Assembly: GCA_017404555.1 (NCBI GenBank)
Contig: JAFRCD010000005.1
Span: 62,001-126,000, forward strand
Source of the DNA: Bacilli bacterium
GTDB taxonomy: Bacteria; Bacillota_I; Bacilli_A; RF39; UBA660
DNA: 64,000 nucleotides
Direction of reading: 5' to 3'
Below are positions 8,684 through 18,180 of this stretch, piece after piece. The number at the start of each line of letters is the position of its first letter. The stretch's first letter is position 1. The notes beneath the pieces were generated by a model. It saw only the letters and a program-made list of their open reading frames with translations, had not been told where the DNA came from and made no database searches. The position numbers and the translations under genes are program-made.

Positions 8684-8710
8684 TTAGCAATTTATATTGA
8701 CAAGTGCTAA
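8684..8710 (+). promoter_or_regulatory. upstream CIRCE-like operator over the hrcA -35
   Basis: TTAGCAATT, nine bases, then AAGTGCTAA. The left arm matches the CIRCE consensus (TTAGCACTC) at 7 of 9 positions and the right arm (GAGTGCTAA) at 8 of 9, with the correct 9-nt spacer. It covers the -35 box TTGACA, so HrcA bound here would block RNA polymerase. Confidence 0.65.
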
Positions 8711-8725
8711 TTATAGGTATATATT
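8697..8725 (+). promoter_or_regulatory. promoter of the hrcA-grpE-dnaK operon
   Basis: The consensus -35 TTGACA (8697-8702) is followed by a 17-bp spacer and the -10 TATATT (8720-8725). It is flanked by two CIRCE-like inverted repeats. Confidence 0.75.
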
Positions 8726-8729
8726 ATTA

Positions 8730-8756
8730 TTAGCACTCATATACTAATAGTGCTAG
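8730..8756 (+). promoter_or_regulatory. downstream CIRCE operator overlapping the hrcA ribosome site
   Basis: TTAGCACTC (exact left arm), nine bases, then TAGTGCTAG (7 of 9 matches to the right arm). The right arm runs into the AGGAGG ribosome site at 8755-8760. This is the binding site expected for the HrcA repressor encoded immediately downstream, giving autoregulation and heat-inducible control. Confidence 0.8.
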
Positions 8757-8767
8757 GAGGCGATGTA

Positions 8768-9766
8768 ATGTTAACTAGTAGACAAAGTAAAATACTTAAA
8801 CTAATAGTTGAACAGTATGTGAAATTAGCTAAGCCAGTGAGCTCTAATTTAATATGCAAAACACTTAAGTGTTCATCGGCTACTGTTAGAAATGAAATGG
8901 CTACTCTTGAAGAATTAGGTCTTTTAGAGAAGACTCATACTTCATCTGGTAGAATACCTTCTGAAAAAGGTTACCGTTATTATGTCGATAACTTAATGGA
9001 ACTTAAAGAAATGAATGCTGAAGATATGTTGAAACTACAAATTATCTTTAAGAACCAAGAAATGGAACTATCAGATGCTATTAATAAGAGTCTCCAAGTA
9101 ATTTCTGATATGACTAGTTATGCTACAGTAATACTTGGGTCTTCATCACATGAGAATCTACTTAAAAAAATAGAAGTGGTTCCCGTTGATGACGAAAGTA
9201 TGATTTGTTTAGTAGTAACTGATAAAGGTCATGTTGAACACAAACAAATTAAACTGGAAAATGTCGATCAAATCGAGATCAAGAAAACAGTTGAATTGAT
9301 TAATAACTTGATAGTAGGAACACCTATTGATGAAGTATCAACTAAACTGGAGTATGAAATTAAACCAATTATCGGAAAATATGTCAAACAACATGAACAA
9401 CTATATAATGCCTTCTATCATGTCTTTTCAGATATTGCTTCCGAAAATATCAATGTTCAAGGTAAAAACAAATTCTTAACTCAACCTGAGTTTAGTAACA
9501 TTGATAAAATCAAAGAAGTATTTGAAAAACTAGATGATAAAGAAGTATTGAATGACATTAAAGAAGATGCGGACAACAATATTAAAGTCTATATTGGTAA
9601 AGAAAACAATGTAGATGATGATTGTACGGTCGTTAAAACAAAATATAGTGTAGGAGATGATGAAGCAACAATTGCTGTCATCGGTCCTAAAAGAATGGAA
9701 TATGATCGAGTTGTAAACATCTTAAAATATATTAAAGAAAATATTGAGAAAGATAATGAGGAATAA
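8768..9766 (+). CDS. hrcA: heat-inducible transcription repressor HrcA
   Basis: The protein is 332 residues. The N-terminal winged helix (LTSRQSKILKLIVEQYVKLAKPVSSNLI, SSATVRNEMATLEELGLLEKTHTSSGRIPSEKGYRYYVD) is diagnostic. The C-terminal GAF-like domain follows. HrcA binds CIRCE and represses chaperone operons, and its activity is normally tuned by GroEL. I chose ATG 8768 because AGGAGG at 8755-8760 lies 7 nt upstream; the in-frame GTG at 8750 lies inside the operator. grpE starts one base after the stop. Two CIRCE-like sites precede the gene. Confidence 0.94.
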   Translation: MLTSRQSKILKLIVEQYVKLAKPVSSNLICKTLKCSSATVRNEMATLEELGLLEKTHTSSGRIPSEKGYRYYVDNLMELKEMNAEDMLKLQIIFKNQEMELSDAINKSLQVISDMTSYATVILGSSSHENLLKKIEVVPVDDESMICLVVTDKGHVEHKQIKLENVDQIEIKKTVELINNLIVGTPIDEVSTKLEYEIKPIIGKYVKQHEQLYNAFYHVFSDIASENINVQGKNKFLTQPEFSNIDKIKEVFEKLDDKEVLNDIKEDADNNIKVYIGKENNVDDDCTVVKTKYSVGDDEATIAVIGPKRMEYDRVVNILKYIKENIEKDNEE

Positions 9767-9767
9767 T

Positions 9768-12124
<2,357 letters not shown>

Positions 12125-12126
<2 letters not shown>

Positions 12127-12149
12127 TTCTAGATAACTAGAACTTTTTC
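12125..12149 (+). terminator. terminator or attenuator after dnaK
   Basis: AGTTCTAG (12125-12132), loop ATAA, then CTAGAACT (12137-12144) and a short T-run interrupted after 12149. The stem overlaps the dnaK stop. The short T-run suggests partial read-through into pepF-dnaJ. Confidence 0.65.
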
Positions 12150-12166
12150 TTGGATTAGGAGAGATC

Positions 12167-13972
12167 ATGGAAAAATATAAAGATAGAAAAGATGTACCAA
12201 CTAAATACAAATGGGATTTAACTGATTATTTTAAGAATGAAAAAGAGTTTCAAGAGACATATGATAAAACTCTTAAACTAGTAAATACCTTAATTAAATA
12301 CAAAGGTAGTCTTAATAATGGTGAAAAACTTTATGAATTCCTAGAAAAAGATAGTGAAATAAGTGCTATAGTAGAACGTCTTTATATATATGCCTATCTA
12401 ATAAATGATCAAGAACTAGGTATCAGTAAAAATATTAGTAGAAAAAGTAAATGTGAAGAATTAATTACTCTTTATAGTATTAATACAGCTTTTTTTGCTC
12501 CTGAGTTATTACAATTAGATAAGAAGAAATATAAAGAATTATTCAAAAATAAAGGCCTTAATAAATATAAAGTATTATTAGATGATATCTATAAGAATAA
12601 AGATCATATTCTATCTGAAAAAGAAGAAAATATTATTGCGGAACTTAATAATGCAACTAACCACTTTGATGATTTTTCATCTAATATGTTAAATAGAGAA
12701 CATAACTATGGAGAAATTACTATTAATGGTAAAAAGGAAGTTATTACTACTACTAATGTCCGTAAATTACTTAAAAACGATGATCGTAAAATAAGAAAAG
12801 AAGTATGGAATAAGTATTATAGTACTATTGATAATTATGCTATTTCTTCTGCTAGCTTTCTAAATGGATATGTTAAAACTAATCTTACTAATGCTAAACT
12901 ACATAACTTTAAAAATGCCTGGGAAGCTAAACTATTTAACTTAGATATGAAAAAAGAAGCTTATGATGCTTTGGTAAATAATACTTTGAAAAATGTTGAT
13001 AAACTACAAAAGTACTTTAGACTATTTAGAAAAACTAAAAAACTAGATAAACTATACCAATATGATTTAAATTTAGAATTAGCTGATAGTACAAAAGAGT
13101 ATTCAATTGAAGAAGCTCAAAATATATGCCTTGAAGCTATTAAACCTCTAGGAAAAGAGTATATAGAGGCCTTTAGAAAGATATTTACTAATCGTTATAT
13201 TGATTATGCTGAATATAAAGGAAAACAGTCAGGAGGGTATTCTTTTGCCCCTACAGACCGTGATTCCAGAATACTTATGAGTTATAACTATGATTTAACA
13301 TCAGTAAGTACTATTATTCATGAAGGAGGACATAATGTTCATCACCAATTTGTATCAAAAAATAATCCCTATCACTATCGTGATGTATCAAACTTAGTAG
13401 CTGAAGTAGCATCCCTTACCAATGAATGCTTACTTTCATCATATTTATCAGAAAATGGTACAACTAAAGAAGAAAAATTAGCTGGTATTTCTAATATATT
13501 AGGTGTTTTCATCTCCAATATGTATGGAGCAGTAAGAGAAGGTACTATTGAAAGAAAATTCTATGATTATGTAGAACAAGATAATACTATTAGTAAAGAA
13601 TATATGAATGATTTAGTAAATAAATCATTAAAAACATACTATGGTAAAGAAGTTATCTTAGATGAATATTCTCCATTATCATGGACAACTAGAAGTCACT
13701 ATTATATGAATTATTATTTATATAATTATGCATTCTGTATCGCCGTAGCGTCTTCTGTTGCAAAAGAAATATTAAATGGAAACCAAGATATGTTAAAGAA
13801 CTATCTTAAGTTCTTAACTCTTGGTAGTGATATAAAACCTCTAAAAGCATTTAAAGTACTTGGTATTGATCTTACTAAGGATGAAACATATAAAAATGCC
13901 TATCAATATTTTGATTCCATGCTAGATAAATTTATGACAATAAGTAAAGAAGGTGAAGGAAGTGGCCAGTAA
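12167..13972 (+). CDS. pepF: oligoendopeptidase F, M3 family
   Basis: This is a 601-residue cytoplasmic zinc metallopeptidase of the PepF/M3B type, which degrades oligopeptides. The N-terminal YKWDLTDYF motif and the catalytic HEGGH (H385, E386, H389) followed by NVHHQF are intact. A glutamate in the downstream SLTNECLLSSYL helix fits the third zinc ligand. The start follows a GGAGAG site. Its position between dnaK and dnaJ is unusual, since those genes are normally adjacent in Bacilli; peptide turnover alongside chaperones is a reasonable link but is inference. The 3' end overlaps dnaJ. Confidence 0.92.
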   Translation: MEKYKDRKDVPTKYKWDLTDYFKNEKEFQETYDKTLKLVNTLIKYKGSLNNGEKLYEFLEKDSEISAIVERLYIYAYLINDQELGISKNISRKSKCEELITLYSINTAFFAPELLQLDKKKYKELFKNKGLNKYKVLLDDIYKNKDHILSEKEENIIAELNNATNHFDDFSSNMLNREHNYGEITINGKKEVITTTNVRKLLKNDDRKIRKEVWNKYYSTIDNYAISSASFLNGYVKTNLTNAKLHNFKNAWEAKLFNLDMKKEAYDALVNNTLKNVDKLQKYFRLFRKTKKLDKLYQYDLNLELADSTKEYSIEEAQNICLEAIKPLGKEYIEAFRKIFTNRYIDYAEYKGKQSGGYSFAPTDRDSRILMSYNYDLTSVSTIIHEGGHNVHHQFVSKNNPYHYRDVSNLVAEVASLTNECLLSSYLSENGTTKEEKLAGISNILGVFISNMYGAVREGTIERKFYDYVEQDNTISKEYMNDLVNKSLKTYYGKEVILDEYSPLSWTTRSHYYMNYYLYNYAFCIAVASSVAKEILNGNQDMLKNYLKFLTLGSDIKPLKAFKVLGIDLTKDETYKNAYQYFDSMLDKFMTISKEGEGSGQ

Positions 13973-15131
13973 AAATAAACGTGATTATTACGAAGTCTTA
14001 GGTGTCTCTAAAAATGCCACTGAAAAAGAAATTAAATCTGCTTTTCGTAAAAAAGCCAAAGAATTTCATCCTGACTTAAATAAAGATAATAAAGAAGCTG
14101 CTGCTGAAAAGTTTAAAGAAGCTCAAGAAGCATATTCTGTTTTATCTGATGAAAGAAAAAGAGCTAATTATGATCGTTTTGGTCATGCTGGTGTAGGAAA
14201 TGGTCCTACCGGTAGTGGTTTTGAAGGCTTTTCAGGCTTTGGTGGTGCTGGCTTTGATGGTTTCCAAGGTGTTGATGTCGATTTAGGAGATATCTTTGAT
14301 ACTATTTTTGGCGGTGGCCGTGACTTTTCTTCATTTACTGGAAGAGGCAATAGAAATCGTAAAACCAGAGGAGATGACATGTTAATGCGTCTAAACATCT
14401 CCTTTGAAGAAAGTGTCTTTGGTTGTGAAAAAGATATTAAAGTTGATGTAGTGGAAGATTGTCCTGATTGTCATGGTGAAGGTGGTTTTGATAAAGAAAC
14501 CTGTCCTAATTGTCATGGTAGTGGAACAGTAACCGGAGAACAACATACTATTTTTGGATCTTTTCTATCTAAAACTACTTGTCCAACCTGTCAAGGAACA
14601 GGATCTAGTTTTAAAAGAAAATGTACAAGCTGTCATGGTAGTGGTAAAGTTACTGAAAACAAAACTATTACTATAAATGTTCCATCCGGAATAGCGACTG
14701 GTGATAGATTAAGAGTATCAGGTAAAGGAAATGCTGGTAATAATGGTGGACCTAATGGAGATTTATATTTAGAATTTATTGTTAAAAAACATAAATACTT
14801 CAAAAGAGAAGAAGATGATATCTACTTAGAAGTACCAATTACCTTTATTGAAGCTATTAAAGGTGGTAAAAAAGAAATTCCTACTATCTATGGTAATGTC
14901 AAACTAAATATACCTGCTGGTGTAAATAGTGGTGATATAGAACGAATTAAAGGTAAAGGTGTTAATAATAAGACTAATAACCATAAAGGTGATATGTATA
15001 TAGAATTTAAGGTAATAACACCAACTAAACTAACTAAAGAACAAAAGAAGATTATTGAAAAACTAGAAGAGACTACTTTCAATACTCCAGAAATAGATAA
15101 ATTTGCCAAGTTTACTAAGGAAAACAATTAA
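13962..15131 (+). CDS. dnaJ: chaperone DnaJ (Hsp40)
   Basis: This 389-residue type I J-protein stimulates DnaK. The J-domain has YYEVLGVSKNATEKEI and the HPD tripeptide (FHPDLN), followed by a Gly/Phe-rich linker. All four zinc motifs are present (CPDCHGEG, CPNCHGSG, CPTCQGTG, CTSCHGSG), and two beta-barrel C-terminal domains follow. I prefer GTG 13962 (giving MASKNKRDYYEVLG) over GTG 13953 because AAGGTG at 13950-13955 is correctly spaced. The gene overlaps the end of pepF by 11 nt, so it depends on translation of pepF. Confidence 0.95.
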   Translation: MASKNKRDYYEVLGVSKNATEKEIKSAFRKKAKEFHPDLNKDNKEAAAEKFKEAQEAYSVLSDERKRANYDRFGHAGVGNGPTGSGFEGFSGFGGAGFDGFQGVDVDLGDIFDTIFGGGRDFSSFTGRGNRNRKTRGDDMLMRLNISFEESVFGCEKDIKVDVVEDCPDCHGEGGFDKETCPNCHGSGTVTGEQHTIFGSFLSKTTCPTCQGTGSSFKRKCTSCHGSGKVTENKTITINVPSGIATGDRLRVSGKGNAGNNGGPNGDLYLEFIVKKHKYFKREEDDIYLEVPITFIEAIKGGKKEIPTIYGNVKLNIPAGVNSGDIERIKGKGVNNKTNNHKGDMYIEFKVITPTKLTKEQKKIIEKLEETTFNTPEIDKFAKFTKENN

Positions 15132-15157
15132 AAAGAAGAGGATCAACCTCTTCTTTT
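15131..15157. terminator. bidirectional terminator between dnaJ and rnhC
   Basis: AAAAGAAGAGG (15131-15141), loop ATCAA, CCTCTTCTTTT (15147-15157). It overlaps the ends of both convergent genes and works in either orientation. Confidence 0.85.
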
Positions 15158-16067
15158 AATATATCATTGTATGAAGAATACGATCAGTATTCTTAAAGTT
15201 TAGTTTAGCTATATCTTTTAGTTTATCTTCACCATATTTTTCTACTACTTCTTCTCCAACAGTATCTACATCTTTGCCGGCTCCCTTAGGTAGGGGAATA
15301 TGTAATTCATCAGATAATTTATCAAATTCTTTTAAGAAGATATATCTACTGATGATAGATGCTGAAGCAACAGCTAAGTTTTTATCTTCAGCTTTGGTAA
15401 GAAAAGTAATTCCTTTTTGAATATTAGGTATGCCTTCTAAATATCCATAATATCTAGCTTCCCTGGCAAACTCATCTACTATTATATAGTCATAGTCTAG
15501 TTTTTCAGAGTGAACTAAATCATATAATACTTTATTATGCATAATAGATTTAATCTTATTCATATTGATATCTTTACTATATTTTTCATTATATTCTTTA
15601 TTAGTTAGAATCTGTGATTTATATTTTACAATCTTTATTAGTTTAGGTGCTATTTTAAGTATTTTATCATCAGTAATCTTTTTAGAGTCCCCAACACCTA
15701 ATTCTTCTAACTTTTTAATGTCTTTCTTATTGACATATGTAGCCGTTACGACAATAGGTCCAAAGTAATCACCAGTTCCTACTTCATCAGAGCCAATAGA
15801 AGAAGAGTCATAATATTTCTGTTCTTCTTTACTGATTTTCTTTTTCTCTTTCTTTGTCTCTTCTAAAGCAATACCCCACATCGAAGCATCAACATCAGCA
15901 CTTTTACCTTGAAACATTACTTTACCAGATTCATACATAGTAATAACTGTGTCTTCTTCTTCAGCTTGAAATACTACATACGGTATCTTTTTAGGCCGTA
16001 CCTTATCTTTATAATATTCAATCATCTTTTGTTTAATTTCATCATTAACTCTAATTACAATGTTCAT
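15156..16067 (-). CDS. rnhC: ribonuclease HIII
   Basis: This 303-residue enzyme cleaves the RNA strand of RNA-DNA hybrids. The N-terminal TBP-like substrate-binding domain (about 1-85) contains YESGKVMFQGK. The catalytic domain begins SIGSDEVGTGDYFGPIVV, with the DE-type first acidic pair; DYIIVDEFA and LAVASASIISR follow. The N-terminal domain distinguishes RnhC from RNase HII. I chose ATG at 16067 because AGAGGTG lies just upstream; the GTG at 16076 falls inside that site. It is divergent from cvpA, a gene that also neighbours rnhC in Bacillus. Confidence 0.93.
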   Translation of the reverse strand: MNIVIRVNDEIKQKMIEYYKDKVRPKKIPYVVFQAEEEDTVITMYESGKVMFQGKSADVDASMWGIALEETKKEKKKISKEEQKYYDSSSIGSDEVGTGDYFGPIVVTATYVNKKDIKKLEELGVGDSKKITDDKILKIAPKLIKIVKYKSQILTNKEYNEKYSKDINMNKIKSIMHNKVLYDLVHSEKLDYDYIIVDEFAREARYYGYLEGIPNIQKGITFLTKAEDKNLAVASASIISRYIFLKEFDKLSDELHIPLPKGAGKDVDTVGEEVVEKYGEDKLKDIAKLNFKNTDRILHTMIY

Positions 16068-16086
16068 GTAAAACACCTCTATTTTT

Positions 16087-16119
16087 ATTATAGCATATCT
16101 TTTAAAAATAAGTTATAAT
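16087..16119. promoter_or_regulatory. divergent -10 elements for rnhC and cvpA
   Basis: TATAAT on the minus strand (16087-16092) faces rnhC and TATAAT on the plus strand (16114-16119) faces cvpA. The -35 boxes are poor. The two promoters sit within 33 bp, so polymerases would compete. Confidence 0.5.
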
Positions 16120-16136
16120 AAAAATAGGTGATAGGT

Positions 16137-16793
16137 ATGAATATATTTGATATAGTAATCATTATTTTACTTGTCTTAGGTGGAATAATTGGTTTTAAAA
16201 GGGGGGTTATTAAAGAAGTAATTGGACTTGTCTGTTTTATCTTAGCCTTTATTATTGCTTATCTTTTAAAAGACTTTGTCGCAGGAATTATTATTAATAA
16301 TATAAGTGGTTTAAATTCTGTTACATCCATCATCACTTATAAACTAGTAACTTTCTTAGTATTATTTGTCTTAGTTTTAATTCTTTCCAGAATTATTCTT
16401 AAACTAGGTAATATAGTTGATAAGTTAGTAAAAGCTACTGTTATTTTAGAAATACCATCTAAAATACTAGGATTCATTGTTGGTGTTATTAAATACTATT
16501 TAGTTATTTTTGTTGCTTTACTAGTAGTAAGTGTCTTCAGTATTTATAATGAACAGTTTAATAACTCTCATTTAGCTCCTAAAATACTTGATAATACACC
16601 AATTTTATCAGGAGTTACTAGTAAAATACGTCATACTATTGATGATTTAAAAGATGTTGATCAAGATCTTGAAAAAGATCAAGAAATTATCGATACCTTA
16701 GTTAATAATAAGATTATTTCTAAAAAAGATATCGAAGAACTAATCAAAAAGAATAAGATTAAAGATGTTAAAGTAAAAATAAAAAAGGATTAA
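16137..16793 (+). CDS. cvpA: CvpA family membrane protein
   Basis: This 218-residue inner membrane protein has about four hydrophobic segments (near residues 1-25, 28-48, 65-90 and 105-130). The CvpA signature NIFDIVIIILLVLGGIIGFKRG is at the N-terminus, and a charged cytoplasmic tail ends in Lys-rich helices. CvpA was named for colicin V production in E. coli; its role in Firmicutes is not settled. ATG 16137 is preferred because AGGTGA at 16126-16131 is well placed. The stop lies in the loop of a shared terminator. Confidence 0.82.
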   Translation: MNIFDIVIIILLVLGGIIGFKRGVIKEVIGLVCFILAFIIAYLLKDFVAGIIINNISGLNSVTSIITYKLVTFLVLFVLVLILSRIILKLGNIVDKLVKATVILEIPSKILGFIVGVIKYYLVIFVALLVVSVFSIYNEQFNNSHLAPKILDNTPILSGVTSKIRHTIDDLKDVDQDLEKDQEIIDTLVNNKIISKKDIEELIKKNKIKDVKVKIKKD

Positions 16794-16804
16794 GATCCTT
16801 TTTT
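16781..16804. terminator. bidirectional terminator, cvpA / IMPACT-family gene
   Basis: AAAAAAGGAT (16781-16790), loop TAAG, ATCCTTTTTT (16795-16804). Both stop codons fall in and around the loop, sharing the bases TTAA. Confidence 0.85.
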
Positions 16805-17371
16805 TATATATGTTTTATTAATAATATTAAGATTAACATTTTCTTCTTTTAATTTATCTAATGTTTCATTATTAATTGCTACTAAATAAGTAATATCTTC
16901 ATTAAACTCTTTTTTTATAATGGTACTGTTATTAAGAATTCTATTTATTTTAGCTTCATTATTATAGGAAAAGATAATTTCGACATTATAACCGTCTTCT
17001 AATTCAATGTACTGACACTTTTTTAATACCTCTGTAATACTTTTTACATAAGCTCTAGTAAGGGGACCAACACCTAGTTTAATACCACCAAAATACCTAG
17101 TAACAACACATAATACATTACTTAAATTATTATTCTTAAGAACATTAAGCATTGGTGTTCCTGCTGTACCAGTTGGTTCTTTATCATCACTAGATCTTTC
17201 AGTATCACTTAAAATATAAGCATATGTATAATGCCTAGCTTTTGGATATTTTTCCTTTACTTCTTCCATATATTTATCAATATCGTCCAAATTAGTAACA
17301 TTAAAAATAGAAGCAATAAACTTACTTTTCTTTATTTCAATCATATTTTCAGCATTAGTTACTGTTTTCAT
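16790..17371 (-). CDS. yvyE: YigZ/YvyE IMPACT family protein
   Basis: This 193-residue protein has a UPF0029 N-terminal domain with the family sequences KKSKFIASI, ARHYTYAYIL, SDDKEPTGTAGTPML and VTRYFGGIKLGVGPLTRAY. The C-terminal DUF1949-like domain is present. Eukaryotic IMPACT proteins act on translation control; the bacterial role is unproven. The length is close to the family norm. It converges on cvpA, overlapping by 4 nt within the terminator. It is upstream of and divergent from the alaS T-box leader. Confidence 0.88.
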   Translation of the reverse strand: MKTVTNAENMIEIKKSKFIASIFNVTNLDDIDKYMEEVKEKYPKARHYTYAYILSDTERSSDDKEPTGTAGTPMLNVLKNNNLSNVLCVVTRYFGGIKLGVGPLTRAYVKSITEVLKKCQYIELEDGYNVEIIFSYNNEAKINRILNNSTIIKKEFNEDITYLVAINNETLDKLKEENVNLNIINKTYIKKGS

Positions 17372-17403
17372 CAGATCACCTAATAATATTATATCTAAAA
17401 CCC

Positions 17404-17432
17404 TTGAAAAAATATAGATAATTTGTTAAAAT
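17404..17432 (+). promoter_or_regulatory. promoter of the alaS T-box operon
   Basis: The -35 is TTGAAA (17404-17409), the spacer is 17 bp and the -10 is TAAAAT (17427-17432). It ends shortly before the first T-box elements. Confidence 0.65.
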
Positions 17433-17454
17433 ATGAGTAATTAATGTATTTATA

Positions 17455-17636
17455 GAACGTTGATTAAAGAAAAGTACTAAATAATTAGTTTTCAAGAGAG
17501 ATCTTGGTTGGTGAGAAAGATCAAACTAACTTTAGGAAAGCTCCTTTATGAGTTCTACGGGTAACCGTTATGATAATCAAGACCAAAATAGGATGGTACC
17601 GGGCATATGTCCCTCCTAGGAGATGGTCTTTTTTTT
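17455..17636 (+). promoter_or_regulatory. T-box riboswitch leader, probably tRNA-Ala responsive
   Basis: The leader shows an AGTA-type box near 17473, an AGAGAG bulge, a GGTGAGAA distal segment and a T-box core (AATAGGATGGTACCG, 17587-17601). A terminator follows: AAGACCA (17579-17585) pairs with TGGTCTT (17624-17630), closed by an 8-T run. A GCT at 17540-17542 on the 3' side of the specifier loop would be the Ala codon, agreeing with alaS downstream; an overlapping AGC reading (Ser) cannot be excluded by eye. Uncharged tRNA would favour the antiterminator and read-through. Start and end are approximate. Confidence 0.85.
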
Positions 17637-17646
17637 GGAGGTGTTT

Positions 17647-18180
17647 ATGGTTTATTTAATAAGTGGTAAAGCTCGCCATGGAAAAGATACTTTTGCGGGA
17701 TTCATGAAAGATTACTATGAAAGTATTGGTAAAAAGGCCTGTATTATGCATATATCTAACTATATTAAGCATTTTGCCATTGATTACTTTGGTTGGGATG
17801 GTAAAGAGGAAACTAAACCCCGTACTTTACTACAAGAACTTGGTACTGATGTCATTAGAGTAAAGATGGGTAAAGAACTATTCTTCATTAATAGGCTTTT
17901 AGAAGATATGGAAGTATTAGAAAACTTCTATGACGTCTTTATTGTTTCTGATGTTCGTCTACCAATTGAATTCGAAGAAATTGGTAAACATCATGATACT
18001 GTAAACATTCATATAAATAGAATTAATTATGAATCTGTTTTATCAACTAAAGAACAAAAACATATTACTGAAACAGCTTTAGATAATTATGATGATTATG
18101 ATTATCGTATAACCAACGATACATTAGATAAACTAAAAGAAGATGCGGAAAAACTAGTAAAAGAGGTGGAAAAAATATGA
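17647..18180 (+). CDS. P-loop kinase-like protein, dNMP kinase type
   Basis: This 177-residue protein has a P-loop GKARHGKDT (residues 7-15) of the type found in deoxynucleoside monophosphate kinases and adenylate-kinase-like proteins. A KPRTLLQELGTDVIR segment and FIVSDVRLPIEFE, a likely Walker-B-like strand, follow. Substrate and pathway cannot be read from the sequence. ATG 17647 has GGAGGTG (17637-17643) directly after the T-box terminator. It is the first gene under the T-box and overlaps alaS by 4 nt (ATGA), so its expression is linked to alanyl-tRNA charging. It ends in TGA. Confidence 0.75.
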   Translation: MVYLISGKARHGKDTFAGFMKDYYESIGKKACIMHISNYIKHFAIDYFGWDGKEETKPRTLLQELGTDVIRVKMGKELFFINRLLEDMEVLENFYDVFIVSDVRLPIEFEEIGKHHDTVNIHINRINYESVLSTKEQKHITETALDNYDDYDYRITNDTLDKLKEDAEKLVKEVEKI

